A DNA stretch of 64,000 bases from Nitrospirota bacterium (GCA_016180645.1 JACPAV010000002.1:305729-369728), one strand, 5' to 3'. Shown: positions 7,237 to 16,454, numbered from the stretch's first letter. The notes: a model not told the origin generated them from the sequence alone. Numbers and translations are program-made.

Positions 7237-8262
7237 ATGAAGCTGCTCGTCACAGGCGGCGCGGGTTTCATCGGGTCGGCGTTCATCCGGCTGGTTCTCC
7301 GCGAGAGAGCCGCATGGAGCGTCGTTAACGTCGACACGCTCACCTACGCGGGTAATCTGGAGAATCTTGCCGAGGTCGAAACCAACTCCCGGTACCAATT
7401 CGTCAAGGCGGACATCACGGACGGCAAGGCGATCCAGGAGGTCCTATCGAACGGATTGGATGCCATTGTCCATTTTGCCGCCGAAAGTCACGTAGATCGG
7501 AGCATTCAGGACTCCCATCCGTTCATCGCCACCAACGTCCTCGGCACACAAATCCTCCTCGATGCGGCCCGCGCGCGCAAGGTTCCCCGTTTTCTCCACA
7601 TATCCACCGATGAAGTCTACGGCTCACTCGGGGAGACAGGCCACTTCACCGAGGACAGCCCCTTGCAACCCAACAGCCCTTACGCGGCCACAAAAGCCGC
7701 CGCCGACCTTCTTGTGAGAGCCGCCTTCGTCACCCACAAGATGGGCGCTCTGATCACGCGCTCGTCCAACAACTACGGCCCCTACCAGTTTCCCGAGAAG
7801 CTCATCCCGCTCATGATCACGAATGCGATGGACGATCAGCCGCTTCCCGTCTACGGCAAGGGCGAGAACGTGCGGGATTGGACGTATGTGGACGACAACG
7901 CGAGGGGGATCCTCACGGTTCTGGAGAAGGGCAAGGACGGCGAGGTGTACAACATCGGCGCCGGGGAGGAGCGGAGAAATCTCGAAATCTGTGAAATCAT
8001 CCTAAAGGAACTTGGGAAGTCTCGATCGCTCCTTCGTTTTGTGACGGATCGGCCGGGGCACGACTGGCGGTACGCGCTAAAGAGCGACAAGGTCCGTGCA
8101 CTCGGCTGGTCGCCCGCTCTCGATCTGCCGCGCGGCCTCCATCAAACCGTGGAATGGTACAAAGCCCAACGCACATGGTGGGAGCGCGTCAAGTCCGGCG
8201 AATACAAGAACTACTACGAACAGGCGTACGGTCGCAGGCTCCAGGCCGCTCGCGCTCGCTGA
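7237..8262 (+). CDS. rmlB: dTDP-glucose 4,6-dehydratase
   Basis: 341 residues, an extended SDR. It has the NAD-binding motif TGGAGFIGS at the N-terminus, then NVDTLTYAGN, HFAAESHVDRSI, the catalytic STDEVYGS (Thr-Asp-Glu) and YAATKAA with the Tyr and Lys. NNYGPYQFPEKLIP and DRPGHD are RmlB-specific. It converts dTDP-glucose to dTDP-4-keto-6-deoxyglucose for cell-surface glycans. Translation starts seven bases after rmlA, and uvrC follows after six bases, so the three are probably one transcript. Confidence 0.95.
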   Translation: MKLLVTGGAGFIGSAFIRLVLRERAAWSVVNVDTLTYAGNLENLAEVETNSRYQFVKADITDGKAIQEVLSNGLDAIVHFAAESHVDRSIQDSHPFIATNVLGTQILLDAARARKVPRFLHISTDEVYGSLGETGHFTEDSPLQPNSPYAATKAAADLLVRAAFVTHKMGALITRSSNNYGPYQFPEKLIPLMITNAMDDQPLPVYGKGENVRDWTYVDDNARGILTVLEKGKDGEVYNIGAGEERRNLEICEIILKELGKSRSLLRFVTDRPGHDWRYALKSDKVRALGWSPALDLPRGLHQTVEWYKAQRTWWERVKSGEYKNYYEQAYGRRLQAARAR

Positions 8263-8268
8263 CATGGC

Positions 8269-10113
8269 ATGAGCGCCGACAGCGCGCTCCTCGAAAAAAT
8301 CGGGCGGTTTCCCCACTCCCCTGGCGTTTACCTCATGAAATCGGCCCGCGGGGACGTTCTCTATGTCGGCAAATCCACCGACCTCCGCTCCCGCGTGAGG
8401 CAGTACTTCGCGGGACAGGATACCCGGCCGCGCATCCACTCCCTCATGAAACAAGTCTCCGATGTGGACTGCATCGTCACCGCGAGCGAAAAAGAGGCCC
8501 TCCTACTCGAAAATTCGCTGATCAAGGAGCACCAGGCTCCTTACAACGTGTCGTTCCGCGACGACAAGGACTATCTCTGGCTCAAGATGGACATGCGGCA
8601 TGATTTCCCCCGCCTGGTCTTCGTGCGCCGCCCCAAACACGATCAGTCCAAGCTATTCGGTCCCTTCGCCTCCGCGCGGGCGGCGCGGGAAACCGTCCGA
8701 TTCGTCAGCTCGATGTTCCCCCTCCGCACCTGCTCCGATTTCGAGTTCGCGAACCGGAGCCGACCCTGCCTCGAATACCAGATGATGCGATGTCCCGCCC
8801 CGTGCGTCGGCAACATAAGCCGGGAGGATTACGGGAATCGCGCCAGGGAGGCGATGCTATTCCTGAGCGGAAAGAGATCGGAGGTCGTGCGCGAGCTGGA
8901 AGCCGAGATGGCCGCCCTCTCCGCCGAGGAACGCTTCGAAGAGGCGGCCGCGGTCCGCGACCGGATCGACGCCATCCGGAAAACACTCGAACCGCAGTCG
9001 GTGAATCGGGCGGAATCCCAGGACCAGGACGTGCTAGGCATGGCGAGAGAGGCCGATCGGTTGACCGTCATCCTCATGGCCATCCGGCAGGGGAAACTGA
9101 CGGACACCAAGACCTACCACCGGCACGATGTTATGGAAGACGATCCCGAAGTTCTGGCCGCGTTTCTCTTGCAGCACTACGAGAAGAACGCCGTCCCAAG
9201 TCAGATTCTGCTCCCTTTTTCCGTTGCCGGCATGGAAGAGATGCAGGGGGAACTGAAATCCAAGGCCCTGCACGCGGTATCTCTGGAGGTTCCGGAGAGG
9301 GGCATGCGCAAGTCGCTGACCGAACTGGCGAGGAAGAATGCGGAGAATGCGCTTCAAATCGCCCGGCGGGAAGAGGAGCGGAATCATGATCTGCTTGCCG
9401 GTCTCCAAAAAGAGCTCTCTCTCCGGAATTTCCCCGCCGTGATGGACTGTCTGGACATCTCCAACATTTCGGGCGAGCACGCCGTGGGATCGGCCGTTGT
9501 CTTCAGAGACGGGATTGCGTCGAAAAAAGATTACCGGAAGTTCCGTGTTCGCCTTCGGACGTCGGATGGAACCACGCTCGTGGATGACTACGCCATGATG
9601 CGCGAGGTGGTCCGTCGAAGATACGCGCGCCTTCTCCGGGAGTCCAAACCGCTGCCGGATTTGATCGTCATTGATGGCGGACGAGGGCACGTCGAGGCTG
9701 CCCGCACTGTTTTGGCGGAGTTGAACGCGGAGACTGATCTGATCGGCTTGGCGAAGGACAAGGAATCAGGAGTCCAGCCCCGTGTGGATAGGGTTTACAA
9801 GGCCGGGGCCGTCGCCCCAATCATCCTTTCAAGCAACGCGGCGGCCGCCTTCGTTCTGATGCGGTTGAGGGACGAAGCGCACCGGTTCGCCATCACCTAC
9901 CATCGGGTCCTGAGATCGAAAAACACCATCGCCGGCGAACTTGAAAAGATTCCGGGAATCGGGCCGAAGACCTTGCGAAAAATCATGCGGGCATTTGGAA
10001 GCCCGGACGCAGTGAAAAAGGCCACAGTGGAGGATCTTGTGGGCAGGGGGAAACTGCATGCGGCACTCGCCGATCGATTGTATCGCCACTTTCATCCTGA
10101 GACACCCGCCTGA
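8269..10113 (+). CDS. uvrC: Excinuclease ABC subunit C
   Basis: 614 residues, full length. The order is GIY-YIG nuclease (about 14-90, PGVYLMKS..VLYVGKS..LRSRVRQYF), UVR motif (about 203-238, EERFEEAAAVRDRI) binding UvrB, an RNase H-like endonuclease domain (about 380-540, DCLDISNISGEHAVGS) and a helix-hairpin-helix end (about 555-600, IPGIGPKTLRKIMRAFG). It makes both incisions in nucleotide-excision repair. ATG at 8269 puts the GIY domain at the usual distance from the N-terminus. Confidence 0.95.
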   Translation: MSADSALLEKIGRFPHSPGVYLMKSARGDVLYVGKSTDLRSRVRQYFAGQDTRPRIHSLMKQVSDVDCIVTASEKEALLLENSLIKEHQAPYNVSFRDDKDYLWLKMDMRHDFPRLVFVRRPKHDQSKLFGPFASARAARETVRFVSSMFPLRTCSDFEFANRSRPCLEYQMMRCPAPCVGNISREDYGNRAREAMLFLSGKRSEVVRELEAEMAALSAEERFEEAAAVRDRIDAIRKTLEPQSVNRAESQDQDVLGMAREADRLTVILMAIRQGKLTDTKTYHRHDVMEDDPEVLAAFLLQHYEKNAVPSQILLPFSVAGMEEMQGELKSKALHAVSLEVPERGMRKSLTELARKNAENALQIARREEERNHDLLAGLQKELSLRNFPAVMDCLDISNISGEHAVGSAVVFRDGIASKKDYRKFRVRLRTSDGTTLVDDYAMMREVVRRRYARLLRESKPLPDLIVIDGGRGHVEAARTVLAELNAETDLIGLAKDKESGVQPRVDRVYKAGAVAPIILSSNAAAAFVLMRLRDEAHRFAITYHRVLRSKNTIAGELEKIPGIGPKTLRKIMRAFGSPDAVKKATVEDLVGRGKLHAALADRLYRHFHPETPA

Positions 10114-10128
10114 TCCTGGGCGCATGCC

Positions 10129-12567
10129 GTGAATCCGCCGCCTCCACGGCAGGCCACGCCGCTCATTCAATCCCTCTTCCTTCAGCCGCTCATCGTGTGT
10201 CTGGCCGGTGTCGCAATCGGCATCCTCCTCTCGTCATCCATCCATTTCTCGCTCCCCATCCTTCTCATTCTGGATGCCATTCTCGTATTGCCCCTGATTT
10301 GGACTCACACCAAACCCACGCTCTACCTCTTCCTGCTCCTCGCGACGGCCGCCTTATTCGGAGCAGCAAGGACAAGGGCATCCCTCACCCCTCCAGCCTC
10401 AGACGACGTTTCCAAGTCGGATTCCAGCAAGTCGGTCATTCTCGAAGGTCAGATCGACGAGGTTCCGGATCTGACCCGCAATGGAACACGCTTTGTGCTC
10501 CGCGCCACCAGGCGGATTCTGGGTCCGGCGGAATGGCAGCCGCTCACCGGGCGAATCCTCATCTACCTGCCGGAGAAGATTCCCGATCTCGCTTTCGGCG
10601 ACAGGCTCCGAGCACGCGTGAAGGTCTCGCCACCCCGGAACTACCGGACGCCCGGGGCGTTTGACTACGTCCGGCACCTGGAACGTCGGAACATCCATGT
10701 TGTGGGCTATGTGCATGACAGCCGTCACCTCGCCGTGCTCGGTGATCGGCCCTCGACCGGTTTTCGCGGTTGGATCCTTCGCGTTCGGAATCGATTGGAT
10801 GACGCACTCTCCCGCCACTTCCCGCCGCGATCGGCGGGCCTGGCCAAGGCCTTCCTCATCGGCCGGCGCGACGCTCTGTCCGAGCAGGATGAAGATATTT
10901 TCCGCCGGGCGGGCGTTGTTCACATTCTATCCGTGTCCGGACTGCACATGGGCGTGGTGGGCCTGTCGGTCTTCGCCGTTCTCTGGCGCCTTCTCGCCGC
11001 GATTCCGGGGCTTGCGCTGCGAATGTCCGTCCGAAAAATGGCGGCCGTGTTCGCCATCGGGCCGACGGTCTTGTACCTCTTCCTCTCCGGAGCGGAACCG
11101 CCGGCCGTCCGCTCCACTCTCCTGATCGGGCTTTTCTGCATGGCCCAGTTGGTGGAGAGGCCGAAAGAACCGTTCCACGCCCTCGCTGTTTCGGCGCTCA
11201 TCATGCTGGTTGCCCGCCCCCTTCTTCTGTTCGACATTTCATTCCAGCTCACGTTTCTCTCTGTCCTCGGCATTCTGATGGCCATGCACGGCTTTCCCGT
11301 CCTGGAGTTCGATGCTGAAGGTATCACTCGCATCTTGTTCAAACCGATCCGGGGGCTTATTCAGGGCCTGACCGCCACGATCGGGGCCACGCTGCTTACC
11401 GCTCCGCTCGTCCTTCAAGCGTTCAACCTTTTCTCTCCGGTCGCCATTCTCTCGAACCTGGTGATCGCGCCCCTGTCGAGCGTGGCCGTCGTTCTTCTCC
11501 TCCTGCTGACGCCTGCGGCCCTGTCGGGATCGTCCATCCTTCCGGTCCTAATCACCCCGGTTCAGGCCCTCCTGAATGGAATCACGGATTGCGCGAAGCT
11601 CCTCTCCAATCTCCCCGCCGCCTCCCTCTGGCTGCCGGAACCCACCCTCACAGAAACCTGCCTCCTTGTCACCCTGGGCACAAGCCTCCTGTTGATCCGG
11701 AGGCGCGTGGGACGCGCAGGGCTCGCGCTCTCAGTTCTTGGCCTGGGCGCGGTTATGGGCGGAGGCTTCCTCCACGAACACCGTGCGGGGACCTTCAAGG
11801 CCGTCTTCCTCGATGTCGGGCAGGGAGACTCCGCCTGGGTCCGGCTTCCCTCGGGTAAGACCATGCTGATCGATGCCGGTGGAGGGGCCTTTCAGACCTT
11901 CGACGTGGGAAAAAACGTCGTGGCCCGATACCTCTGGTTGCGAAAACAACTCCGCGTGGATGTTCTGGCCATTTCGCATCCTCATCCGGACCACGCGGAT
12001 GGGGCAAAGTTCATCCTCGAACACTTTCGGGTCGGGGAGCTGTGGACATCGCCCGAATTCCCCGGCCCGGACGGCTACGGTGCCGAACTTCTGGACATCG
12101 CAAAGCACAAGGGAATCCCCCACCGCGTGCTCCAGGCAGGGGACGTCGCATGGCAGGGACCGAGCGAGATCATCCGCGCTCTTGCACCGCCGACGGCGCT
12201 TTACGATGACGTCAACGACAACTCACTGGTACTCCGAATTGATGCGGATGGCGCGAACGCACTTTTCCCCGGCGATATCGGAACCCGATCCGAAACCCGG
12301 ATGTGGCTCGCCGGTGAGGATCTACACGCCGCTTTGCTTAAAGTCCCTCACCACGGCTCGCGCACCTCCAGTTCGGAAGCGTTTCTGCAAGCGGTCCTCC
12401 CGAAGCATGCGGTCGTTTCGGTGGGAGCGGACAATCGATACGGACTTCCCGATGAAGAAATCTTGGAGCGAATTGCTAAGGTTGGTGCTGAAGTTGTGCG
12501 ATTGGATCAGACCGGCGCCGTCGCCTTCGAATGGAAGAATGGAAAATGGCAAAGGGCGACTCCATAG
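10129..12567 (+). CDS. comEC: ComEC/Rec2 DNA-uptake channel protein
   Basis: 812 residues starting at GTG. The N-terminal membrane helices and an OB-like DUF4131 region (to about 200) are followed by the multi-helix competence domain (about 230-520; HILSVSGLHMGVV is the classic motif). A C-terminal metallo-beta-lactamase domain (from ~555; DVGQGDSAWV, SHPHPDHADG, PHHGSRTSS) completes the fused architecture. The full metal-ligand set HxHxDH is present, so the nuclease-like domain may be active. The protein moves single-stranded DNA across the inner membrane. It starts 15 bases after uvrC. No other competence genes are nearby. Confidence 0.92.
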   Translation: MNPPPPRQATPLIQSLFLQPLIVCLAGVAIGILLSSSIHFSLPILLILDAILVLPLIWTHTKPTLYLFLLLATAALFGAARTRASLTPPASDDVSKSDSSKSVILEGQIDEVPDLTRNGTRFVLRATRRILGPAEWQPLTGRILIYLPEKIPDLAFGDRLRARVKVSPPRNYRTPGAFDYVRHLERRNIHVVGYVHDSRHLAVLGDRPSTGFRGWILRVRNRLDDALSRHFPPRSAGLAKAFLIGRRDALSEQDEDIFRRAGVVHILSVSGLHMGVVGLSVFAVLWRLLAAIPGLALRMSVRKMAAVFAIGPTVLYLFLSGAEPPAVRSTLLIGLFCMAQLVERPKEPFHALAVSALIMLVARPLLLFDISFQLTFLSVLGILMAMHGFPVLEFDAEGITRILFKPIRGLIQGLTATIGATLLTAPLVLQAFNLFSPVAILSNLVIAPLSSVAVVLLLLLTPAALSGSSILPVLITPVQALLNGITDCAKLLSNLPAASLWLPEPTLTETCLLVTLGTSLLLIRRRVGRAGLALSVLGLGAVMGGGFLHEHRAGTFKAVFLDVGQGDSAWVRLPSGKTMLIDAGGGAFQTFDVGKNVVARYLWLRKQLRVDVLAISHPHPDHADGAKFILEHFRVGELWTSPEFPGPDGYGAELLDIAKHKGIPHRVLQAGDVAWQGPSEIIRALAPPTALYDDVNDNSLVLRIDADGANALFPGDIGTRSETRMWLAGEDLHAALLKVPHHGSRTSSSEAFLQAVLPKHAVVSVGADNRYGLPDEEILERIAKVGAEVVRLDQTGAVAFEWKNGKWQRATP

Positions 12568-12707
12568 TCACCCTTTGAAACTCTATCCCTGTATTCAGCC
12601 AGAACGCCCTCCGTCCTGCCGAAGGCCACCGTCGCCTTATCTGATCGTCAGAACTCGGCCAAAGTTTAGCGTTTTACACTCGGGGCCTTCTCCGCAACAA
12701 TGCGCGC

Positions 12708-13862
12708 ATGCGAATACTGGTCACAGGCATCGATGGGTACATCGGCTGGCCGCTGGCGCTGCGCCTTTCCCGAAGGCTTCCGAAAGCGAAAATCGTGGGC
12801 GTGGACAATCTGGCACGCCGAAAATGGGTGCGGGAATCGAAATCCACCTCTGCAATCCCGATCCAAGGAATGGAAACCCGGCTCAAAGCCGCCCGCGCGA
12901 ACGGGTTTGAACGCATCTCCTTTCAGAAATTGGACCTCACCCGGCTGGACGAAGTCCACGATCTGATCCGGCGGACCAAGCCCGACCTTATCCTTCATCT
13001 TGCGGCACAACCGTCGGCGCCCTACTCCGAGTCGAGTCCCGCACGGGCCCATTACACCCAGGCCAACAACGTGCTCGGCACGCTGAACCTGCTTTGGAGT
13101 TTGCGGAAAACGGGTTTGGAGAAAGATTGCACGTTCGTCGAAACGACCACGATGGGCATTTATGGCGCTCCGGAGATTCCGATTCCCGAGGGATTCCTCG
13201 ACGTGAGCCGGGATGGAAAACAGGATCGGCTTCCCTATCCCGGCCTGGCGAGTTCCTGGTACCACATGACCAAGGCCCACGACTTCAACAACCTCTACCT
13301 CGCACACCGCCAGTGGAAACTGAAGGCGATCGATCTTCGCACGGCCATCGTCTACGGGACCGGAACCGTGGAAACGAGCGTCCATCCACACCTCGCTACC
13401 CGTTTCGATTTCGATTTCTACTTTGGGATCGTCATCAATCGATTTTGCGCGATGGCCATGATCGGCCACCCCATCAGCATCTATGGTACGGGCGAGAGGG
13501 GCAAACCGTTCATTGCGCTGGAGGACTGCGTCGAGTCGCTCGTGCGCATCGCCGAGAAGCCGCCCGCGGGCGGTTTCCACGTTCTCAATCAGTTCACGGA
13601 GATCGTGACCATTACGGAACTCGCCCGCCTCGTGGAGGCGGCAGCGCAAGAGCTGAACTTGAAGTGCGAAATGAATTGGATCGAAAATCCGCGTTCAGAG
13701 AAGGACGTTCACAAGATGGCCGTGGACTCTCCGGCCTTTCAGCGTCTGCTCGGCGAGCCCAAAGTCCGGGTCAGCGCCGGCATCCGCGAGATCATGAAAC
13801 GTCTCCTCCCCGCCCGCCCCGTCATCGAAAACCACCGCTCCGCCATCCTGCCGAAAAAATAG
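12708..13862 (+). CDS. SQD1-like NAD-dependent sugar-nucleotide epimerase/dehydratase
   Basis: 384 residues. GIDGYIGWPLALRL replaces the usual GGAGFIG glycine motif, followed by VDNLARRKWVRE, LHLAAQPSAPYSE, TTTMGIYG, a long insert EGFLDVSRDG, and YHMTKAHDFNN with the catalytic Tyr and Lys. These are the hallmarks of the UDP-sulfoquinovose synthase (SQD1/SqdB) group, which forms UDP-sulfoquinovose from UDP-glucose and sulfite for sulfolipid. No sqdX-type glycosyltransferase is adjacent, and related non-sulfolipid enzymes exist, so substrate is not certain. It ends 26 bp before the eno remnant and would have been the convergent neighbour of eno before the island arrived. Confidence 0.75.
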   Translation: MRILVTGIDGYIGWPLALRLSRRLPKAKIVGVDNLARRKWVRESKSTSAIPIQGMETRLKAARANGFERISFQKLDLTRLDEVHDLIRRTKPDLILHLAAQPSAPYSESSPARAHYTQANNVLGTLNLLWSLRKTGLEKDCTFVETTTMGIYGAPEIPIPEGFLDVSRDGKQDRLPYPGLASSWYHMTKAHDFNNLYLAHRQWKLKAIDLRTAIVYGTGTVETSVHPHLATRFDFDFYFGIVINRFCAMAMIGHPISIYGTGERGKPFIALEDCVESLVRIAEKPPAGGFHVLNQFTEIVTITELARLVEAAAQELNLKCEMNWIENPRSEKDVHKMAVDSPAFQRLLGEPKVRVSAGIREIMKRLLPARPVIENHRSAILPKK

Positions 13863-13887
13863 CAGGGCTGGCGTTCAGCGCGCTAAT

Positions 13888-13962
13888 TCAGGAGGCGGAC
13901 GAACGGAGGGCCTTGGCGCCCGGAAAGATGGCGCGTTGGCCAAGGAGTTCCTCGATGCGGAG
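13888..13962 (-). pseudogene. Displaced 3' end of enolase (left boundary of the Dnd island)
   Basis: On the minus strand this encodes 24 codons plus [23 protein letters not shown] and four more residues. That is unmistakably the enolase C-terminus, matching codon for codon the tail of the intact eno at 24762-26042 (by my count 61 of 75 bases). The first 20 bases of both copies are identical (CTCCGCATCGAGGAACTCCT, minus strand); similarity stops abruptly upstream. Both copies lie in the same orientation and bracket 14.0-24.8 kb. I interpret it as the original eno tail displaced by insertion of a genomic island that brought its own tail. Confidence 0.88.
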
Positions 13963-14024
13963 ATGAGGCACCCCGCGTGAACCCAACCTTTGCCTGTTCG
14001 GTACTGTAACAATACAATGGCGCC

Positions 14025-15155
14025 ATGATTTACCTTGACCACAACGCCACAACGCCCGTGTTGCCGGAGGTACTTGAGACGATGATGCCCTACTTCACCA
14101 AGGAATGGGGCAACCCCTCCAGCAGCTACAAATTCGGATCCAAATTGAAAACCGTGATCGAGCAGGCGCGGGAGCAGGTAGCTCAACTGATAGGCGCGCA
14201 CCCAATGGAAATCATCTTCACCTCGTGCGCCACGGAGAGCAACAACGCGGCGATCCATGCAGTGCTCAAAGCCAATCCGGGCAAGCGGCACATCATCACG
14301 TCATCTGTGGAACATTCGTCGGTGCTCAACTACTGCAAGGCACTGGAGAAGGATGGTTATCGCGTCACGTATCTGCCGGTGGATCGCGAAGGGCTGATGA
14401 AGCCGGCGGATTTGGAGACTGCGATCACCGGCGAAACGGCCATCGTCTCATTGATGTGGGCGAACAACGAGACGGGGGTGCTGTATCCGGTGAAAGAAAT
14501 CGCGGAGATTTGCCGGTCCCGCGGGGTATTCTTCCACTGTGATGCGGTGCAGGCAGCGGGCAAAGTGGAAATCGACGCACGAAAAGCGCCCTTAGACTTC
14601 CTTTCACTGACAGGCCACAAATTTCATGCGCCGAAGGGCATCGGGGCGTTGTACATCCGCCGAAAGGCGCCGTTTTCACCTCTCATCGTTGGTGGGCATC
14701 AGGAGCGACGTCTGCGCGGGGGAACCGAGAGCGTCCCGTTGATCGTTGGGATGGGCAAGGCGGCGGAGTTGGTGGGCAAGAGTCTGCCCGCCTACGACAA
14801 GAGAGTCGGGCCGTTGCGTGATGCGTTGGAGGCCGGGATCCTTGGGTCAATTCCTTACGGGGAATTGAATGGGCATAAGACCTTCCGTTTGGCGAATACC
14901 ACCAACCTCACATTCAGAGGAATCGAATCGGAGGCTTTGCTTTTGCTGCTCGATCAGGAGGGAATATGTGCCTCATCGGGATCGGCCTGCCTTGCCGGGT
15001 CGGACGAACCTTCGCACGTCGTCAAGGCCATGAAGCCCGATTCCTCCGCTTCCCGTCAGATGATCCGATTTTCGCTGGCCCCTTCGAATACGTCCGATGA
15101 GGTATCGGCAGCCGTCGGGGCCGTGCTCCACGCTGTCACCGATTTGCGGGGCTGA
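14025..15155 (+). CDS. dndA: Cysteine desulfurase, NifS/DndA type (sulfur donor for DNA phosphorothioation)
   Basis: 376 residues, complete class-V aminotransferase fold. The PLP-binding lysine lies in SLTGHKFHAPKG (near residue 200) and the catalytic cysteine in the loop ASSGSACLAGSDEPSHV (near 323). LDHNATTP opens the protein. The sequence is NifS-like rather than housekeeping IscS. It mobilises sulfur from L-cysteine. It is the only + strand gene of the island with an obvious link to the dnd operon at 16.8-24.2 kb, and no Fe-S assembly or tRNA-thiolation genes are adjacent. DndA is therefore the best reading, with a general NifS role as the alternative. A possible promoter lies in 13963-14024. 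Confidence 0.85.
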   Translation: MIYLDHNATTPVLPEVLETMMPYFTKEWGNPSSSYKFGSKLKTVIEQAREQVAQLIGAHPMEIIFTSCATESNNAAIHAVLKANPGKRHIITSSVEHSSVLNYCKALEKDGYRVTYLPVDREGLMKPADLETAITGETAIVSLMWANNETGVLYPVKEIAEICRSRGVFFHCDAVQAAGKVEIDARKAPLDFLSLTGHKFHAPKGIGALYIRRKAPFSPLIVGGHQERRLRGGTESVPLIVGMGKAAELVGKSLPAYDKRVGPLRDALEAGILGSIPYGELNGHKTFRLANTTNLTFRGIESEALLLLLDQEGICASSGSACLAGSDEPSHVVKAMKPDSSASRQMIRFSLAPSNTSDEVSAAVGAVLHAVTDLRG

Positions 15156-15165
15156 CTTCTCTCTC

Positions 15166-15498
15166 ATGAAACTTCCGGCGGACACGGTGATCGCCCCCGA
15201 GAAGGTGACGCGATACCTGCTTGTACAGTATGCCCGTGGCGACAAGTCAAAGTTTCTGGCGGCGGCAGGCTATTCTCTCGAAGACCCTGACAGGCTCCTC
15301 CACGATCTCCGCGCGCAGATTCTCCCGTTGGAGGCAACGGCCGTGGAATCGAATCAGTTCGGGGAATATTTTGAAATCCGAGGCACGCTGACCGGCCCCA
15401 ACGGCGTAACGTTGGCTATCCGAACCATCTGGCTCAAGGAACGTTTGTCCGGCGCCACGAAATTCGTTACACTAATTCCAGACAGGCGGAAAAAATGA
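15166..15498 (+). CDS. DUF6883-family small protein (copy 2)
   Basis: A 110-residue paralogue of 496-822, sharing MKLP.DT.IAP, KF.A.AGY, ILPLEA and TKFVTLIPD. It starts 10 bases after the cysteine desulfurase stop, so it is probably in the same transcript. Its stop overlaps the next start by the same ATGA arrangement. There is no visible catalytic motif or membrane segment. Carriage inside the Dnd island suggests a maintenance or accessory defence role; this is inference. Confidence 0.7.
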   Translation: MKLPADTVIAPEKVTRYLLVQYARGDKSKFLAAAGYSLEDPDRLLHDLRAQILPLEATAVESNQFGEYFEIRGTLTGPNGVTLAIRTIWLKERLSGATKFVTLIPDRRKK

Positions 15499-15737
15499 CG
15501 GAATTGACATTGTACAGAGATGCCGTGCTCACGGCCGACCTGCCCAAGCATGGCCTCAGGCGTGGCGATATCGTCAAATTGGTGGACCACCATGTTGCTC
15601 CAGATGGGACGGAGGGTTACTCCATCGAGGTGTTCAATGCCGTGGGCGACACCATCGCCGTCACCGCCGTTCCAGCCGCTTCGCTCGAACCCCTAAGCGA
15701 GAACGAAATCCTCTGCGTCCGCCCCCTCGCCGCGTAA
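15495..15737 (+). CDS. DUF4926-family small protein (copy 2)
   Basis: An 80-residue paralogue of 819-1061 with DLPKHGLRRGD, YSIEVFNAVGDT and VRPLAA. It is coupled to the DUF6883 gene by ATGA. The similarity continues past the stop into the dispersed repeat at 15741, so the duplicated unit is at least the gene pair plus ~80 bp of flank. Confidence 0.75.
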   Translation: MTELTLYRDAVLTADLPKHGLRRGDIVKLVDHHVAPDGTEGYSIEVFNAVGDTIAVTAVPAASLEPLSENEILCVRPLAA

Positions 15738-15740
15738 TAT

Positions 15741-15823
15741 CGTCCGATTCCCCCCGCCTCAGGGTCCACCCCCTACCTGAAGCTTCGTCCAAATGTGCCA
15801 AACCCCATGCCTTACCCCGGCCG
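15741..15823 (+). repeat. Dispersed repeat, copy 3 (TCAACCCC family)
   Basis: Begins with CGTCCGATTCCCCC just after the DUF4926 stop, exactly as copy 1 begins after the other DUF4926 gene. It continues with a CTTCGTCCAAATGTGCCAA run and CATGCCTTACCCCGG. Part of the middle seen in copies 1 and 2 is deleted. Confidence 0.6.
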
Positions 15824-15887
15824 TGCGGTTGCCGCTCGGGCCGCTCTTGAGGAGCGTGGAGGCCTCTGCTAGACTCCGATTGAGATC

Positions 15888-16061
15888 ATGACCATTACCA
15901 CGCTCGCCCAAACTATCCGCCACCTTCCTACTCCGGACCGGATCAAGCTCTTTGATCGGCTTGGCCCGACGCTGGAAGATTACCTTCTCGCCAAGATAGC
16001 CTACGACCGCTTCAGGAAGGCATCTCACAAGCGGATTCCCTGGGCGGACCTCAAGCCCTGA
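15888..16061 (+). CDS. Small RelB-like antitoxin
   Basis: 57 residues from ATG 15888 to TGA 16061. The C-terminal half (YDRFRKASHKRIPWADLK) resembles the toxin-embracing tail of RelB-type antitoxins. The N-terminal half is helical with many charged residues. The stop is two bases before the toxin start, and the order antitoxin-toxin is the usual one. Autoregulation by the antitoxin is expected but no operator is obvious. Too short for a confident family call on its own; the partner makes it convincing. Confidence 0.7.
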   Translation: MTITTLAQTIRHLPTPDRIKLFDRLGPTLEDYLLAKIAYDRFRKASHKRIPWADLKP

Positions 16062-16063
16062 CG

Positions 16064-16342
16064 TTGTACAAGGTCGAATTCCTCGAGGAAGCCGCACAGG
16101 ACTGGCTTGACCTCGATCATTCCGTCCGCAAGAGACTTTTCGCGGCCATTGAACGATTGAGGTCGCATCCCGATCTGTACGGGAAACCTCTCGCCCAGCC
16201 TCTCCACCGTCTGCGACGCATCCGAAGCGGCGACTTCCGAATCGTCTACAGGGTGAACGAAGGAACCAAGACGGTCGAAGTTGGAGTCGTCTGCCACAGA
16301 TCGCAGGTCTACCAAATCGCCCTCCGTCGCCGGCTCGTCTGA
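16064..16342 (+). CDS. RelE/ParE-family toxin
   Basis: 92 residues, starting at TTG. The RelE/ParE fold is clear: YKVEFLEEAAQDWLDLD, helix RKRLFAAIERLRSHPD, LHRLRRIRSGDFRIVYRVNE and a final VCHRSQVYQIALRR. The basic residues in the C-terminal strands fit ribosome-dependent mRNA cleavage by RelE-type enzymes. A ParE-like gyrase poison cannot be excluded. The pair probably stabilises the Dnd island. Confidence 0.85.
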   Translation: MYKVEFLEEAAQDWLDLDHSVRKRLFAAIERLRSHPDLYGKPLAQPLHRLRRIRSGDFRIVYRVNEGTKTVEVGVVCHRSQVYQIALRRRLV

Positions 16343-16454
16343 ACCTCCCGCATAACGCCGCGGTTCACGCGCGCCAAGGGGGAGTGGCACAATCGGGGTA
16401 CATTCAAAACCACGCTCTGGCGGAATTGCGAGATCCGCGCTGTCGGGGGGAATC

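Noticed and set aside
12666-13649. 327-codon minus-strand frame opposite the SQD1-like gene
   Set aside because: Antisense shadow; the + strand shows a complete Rossmann enzyme.
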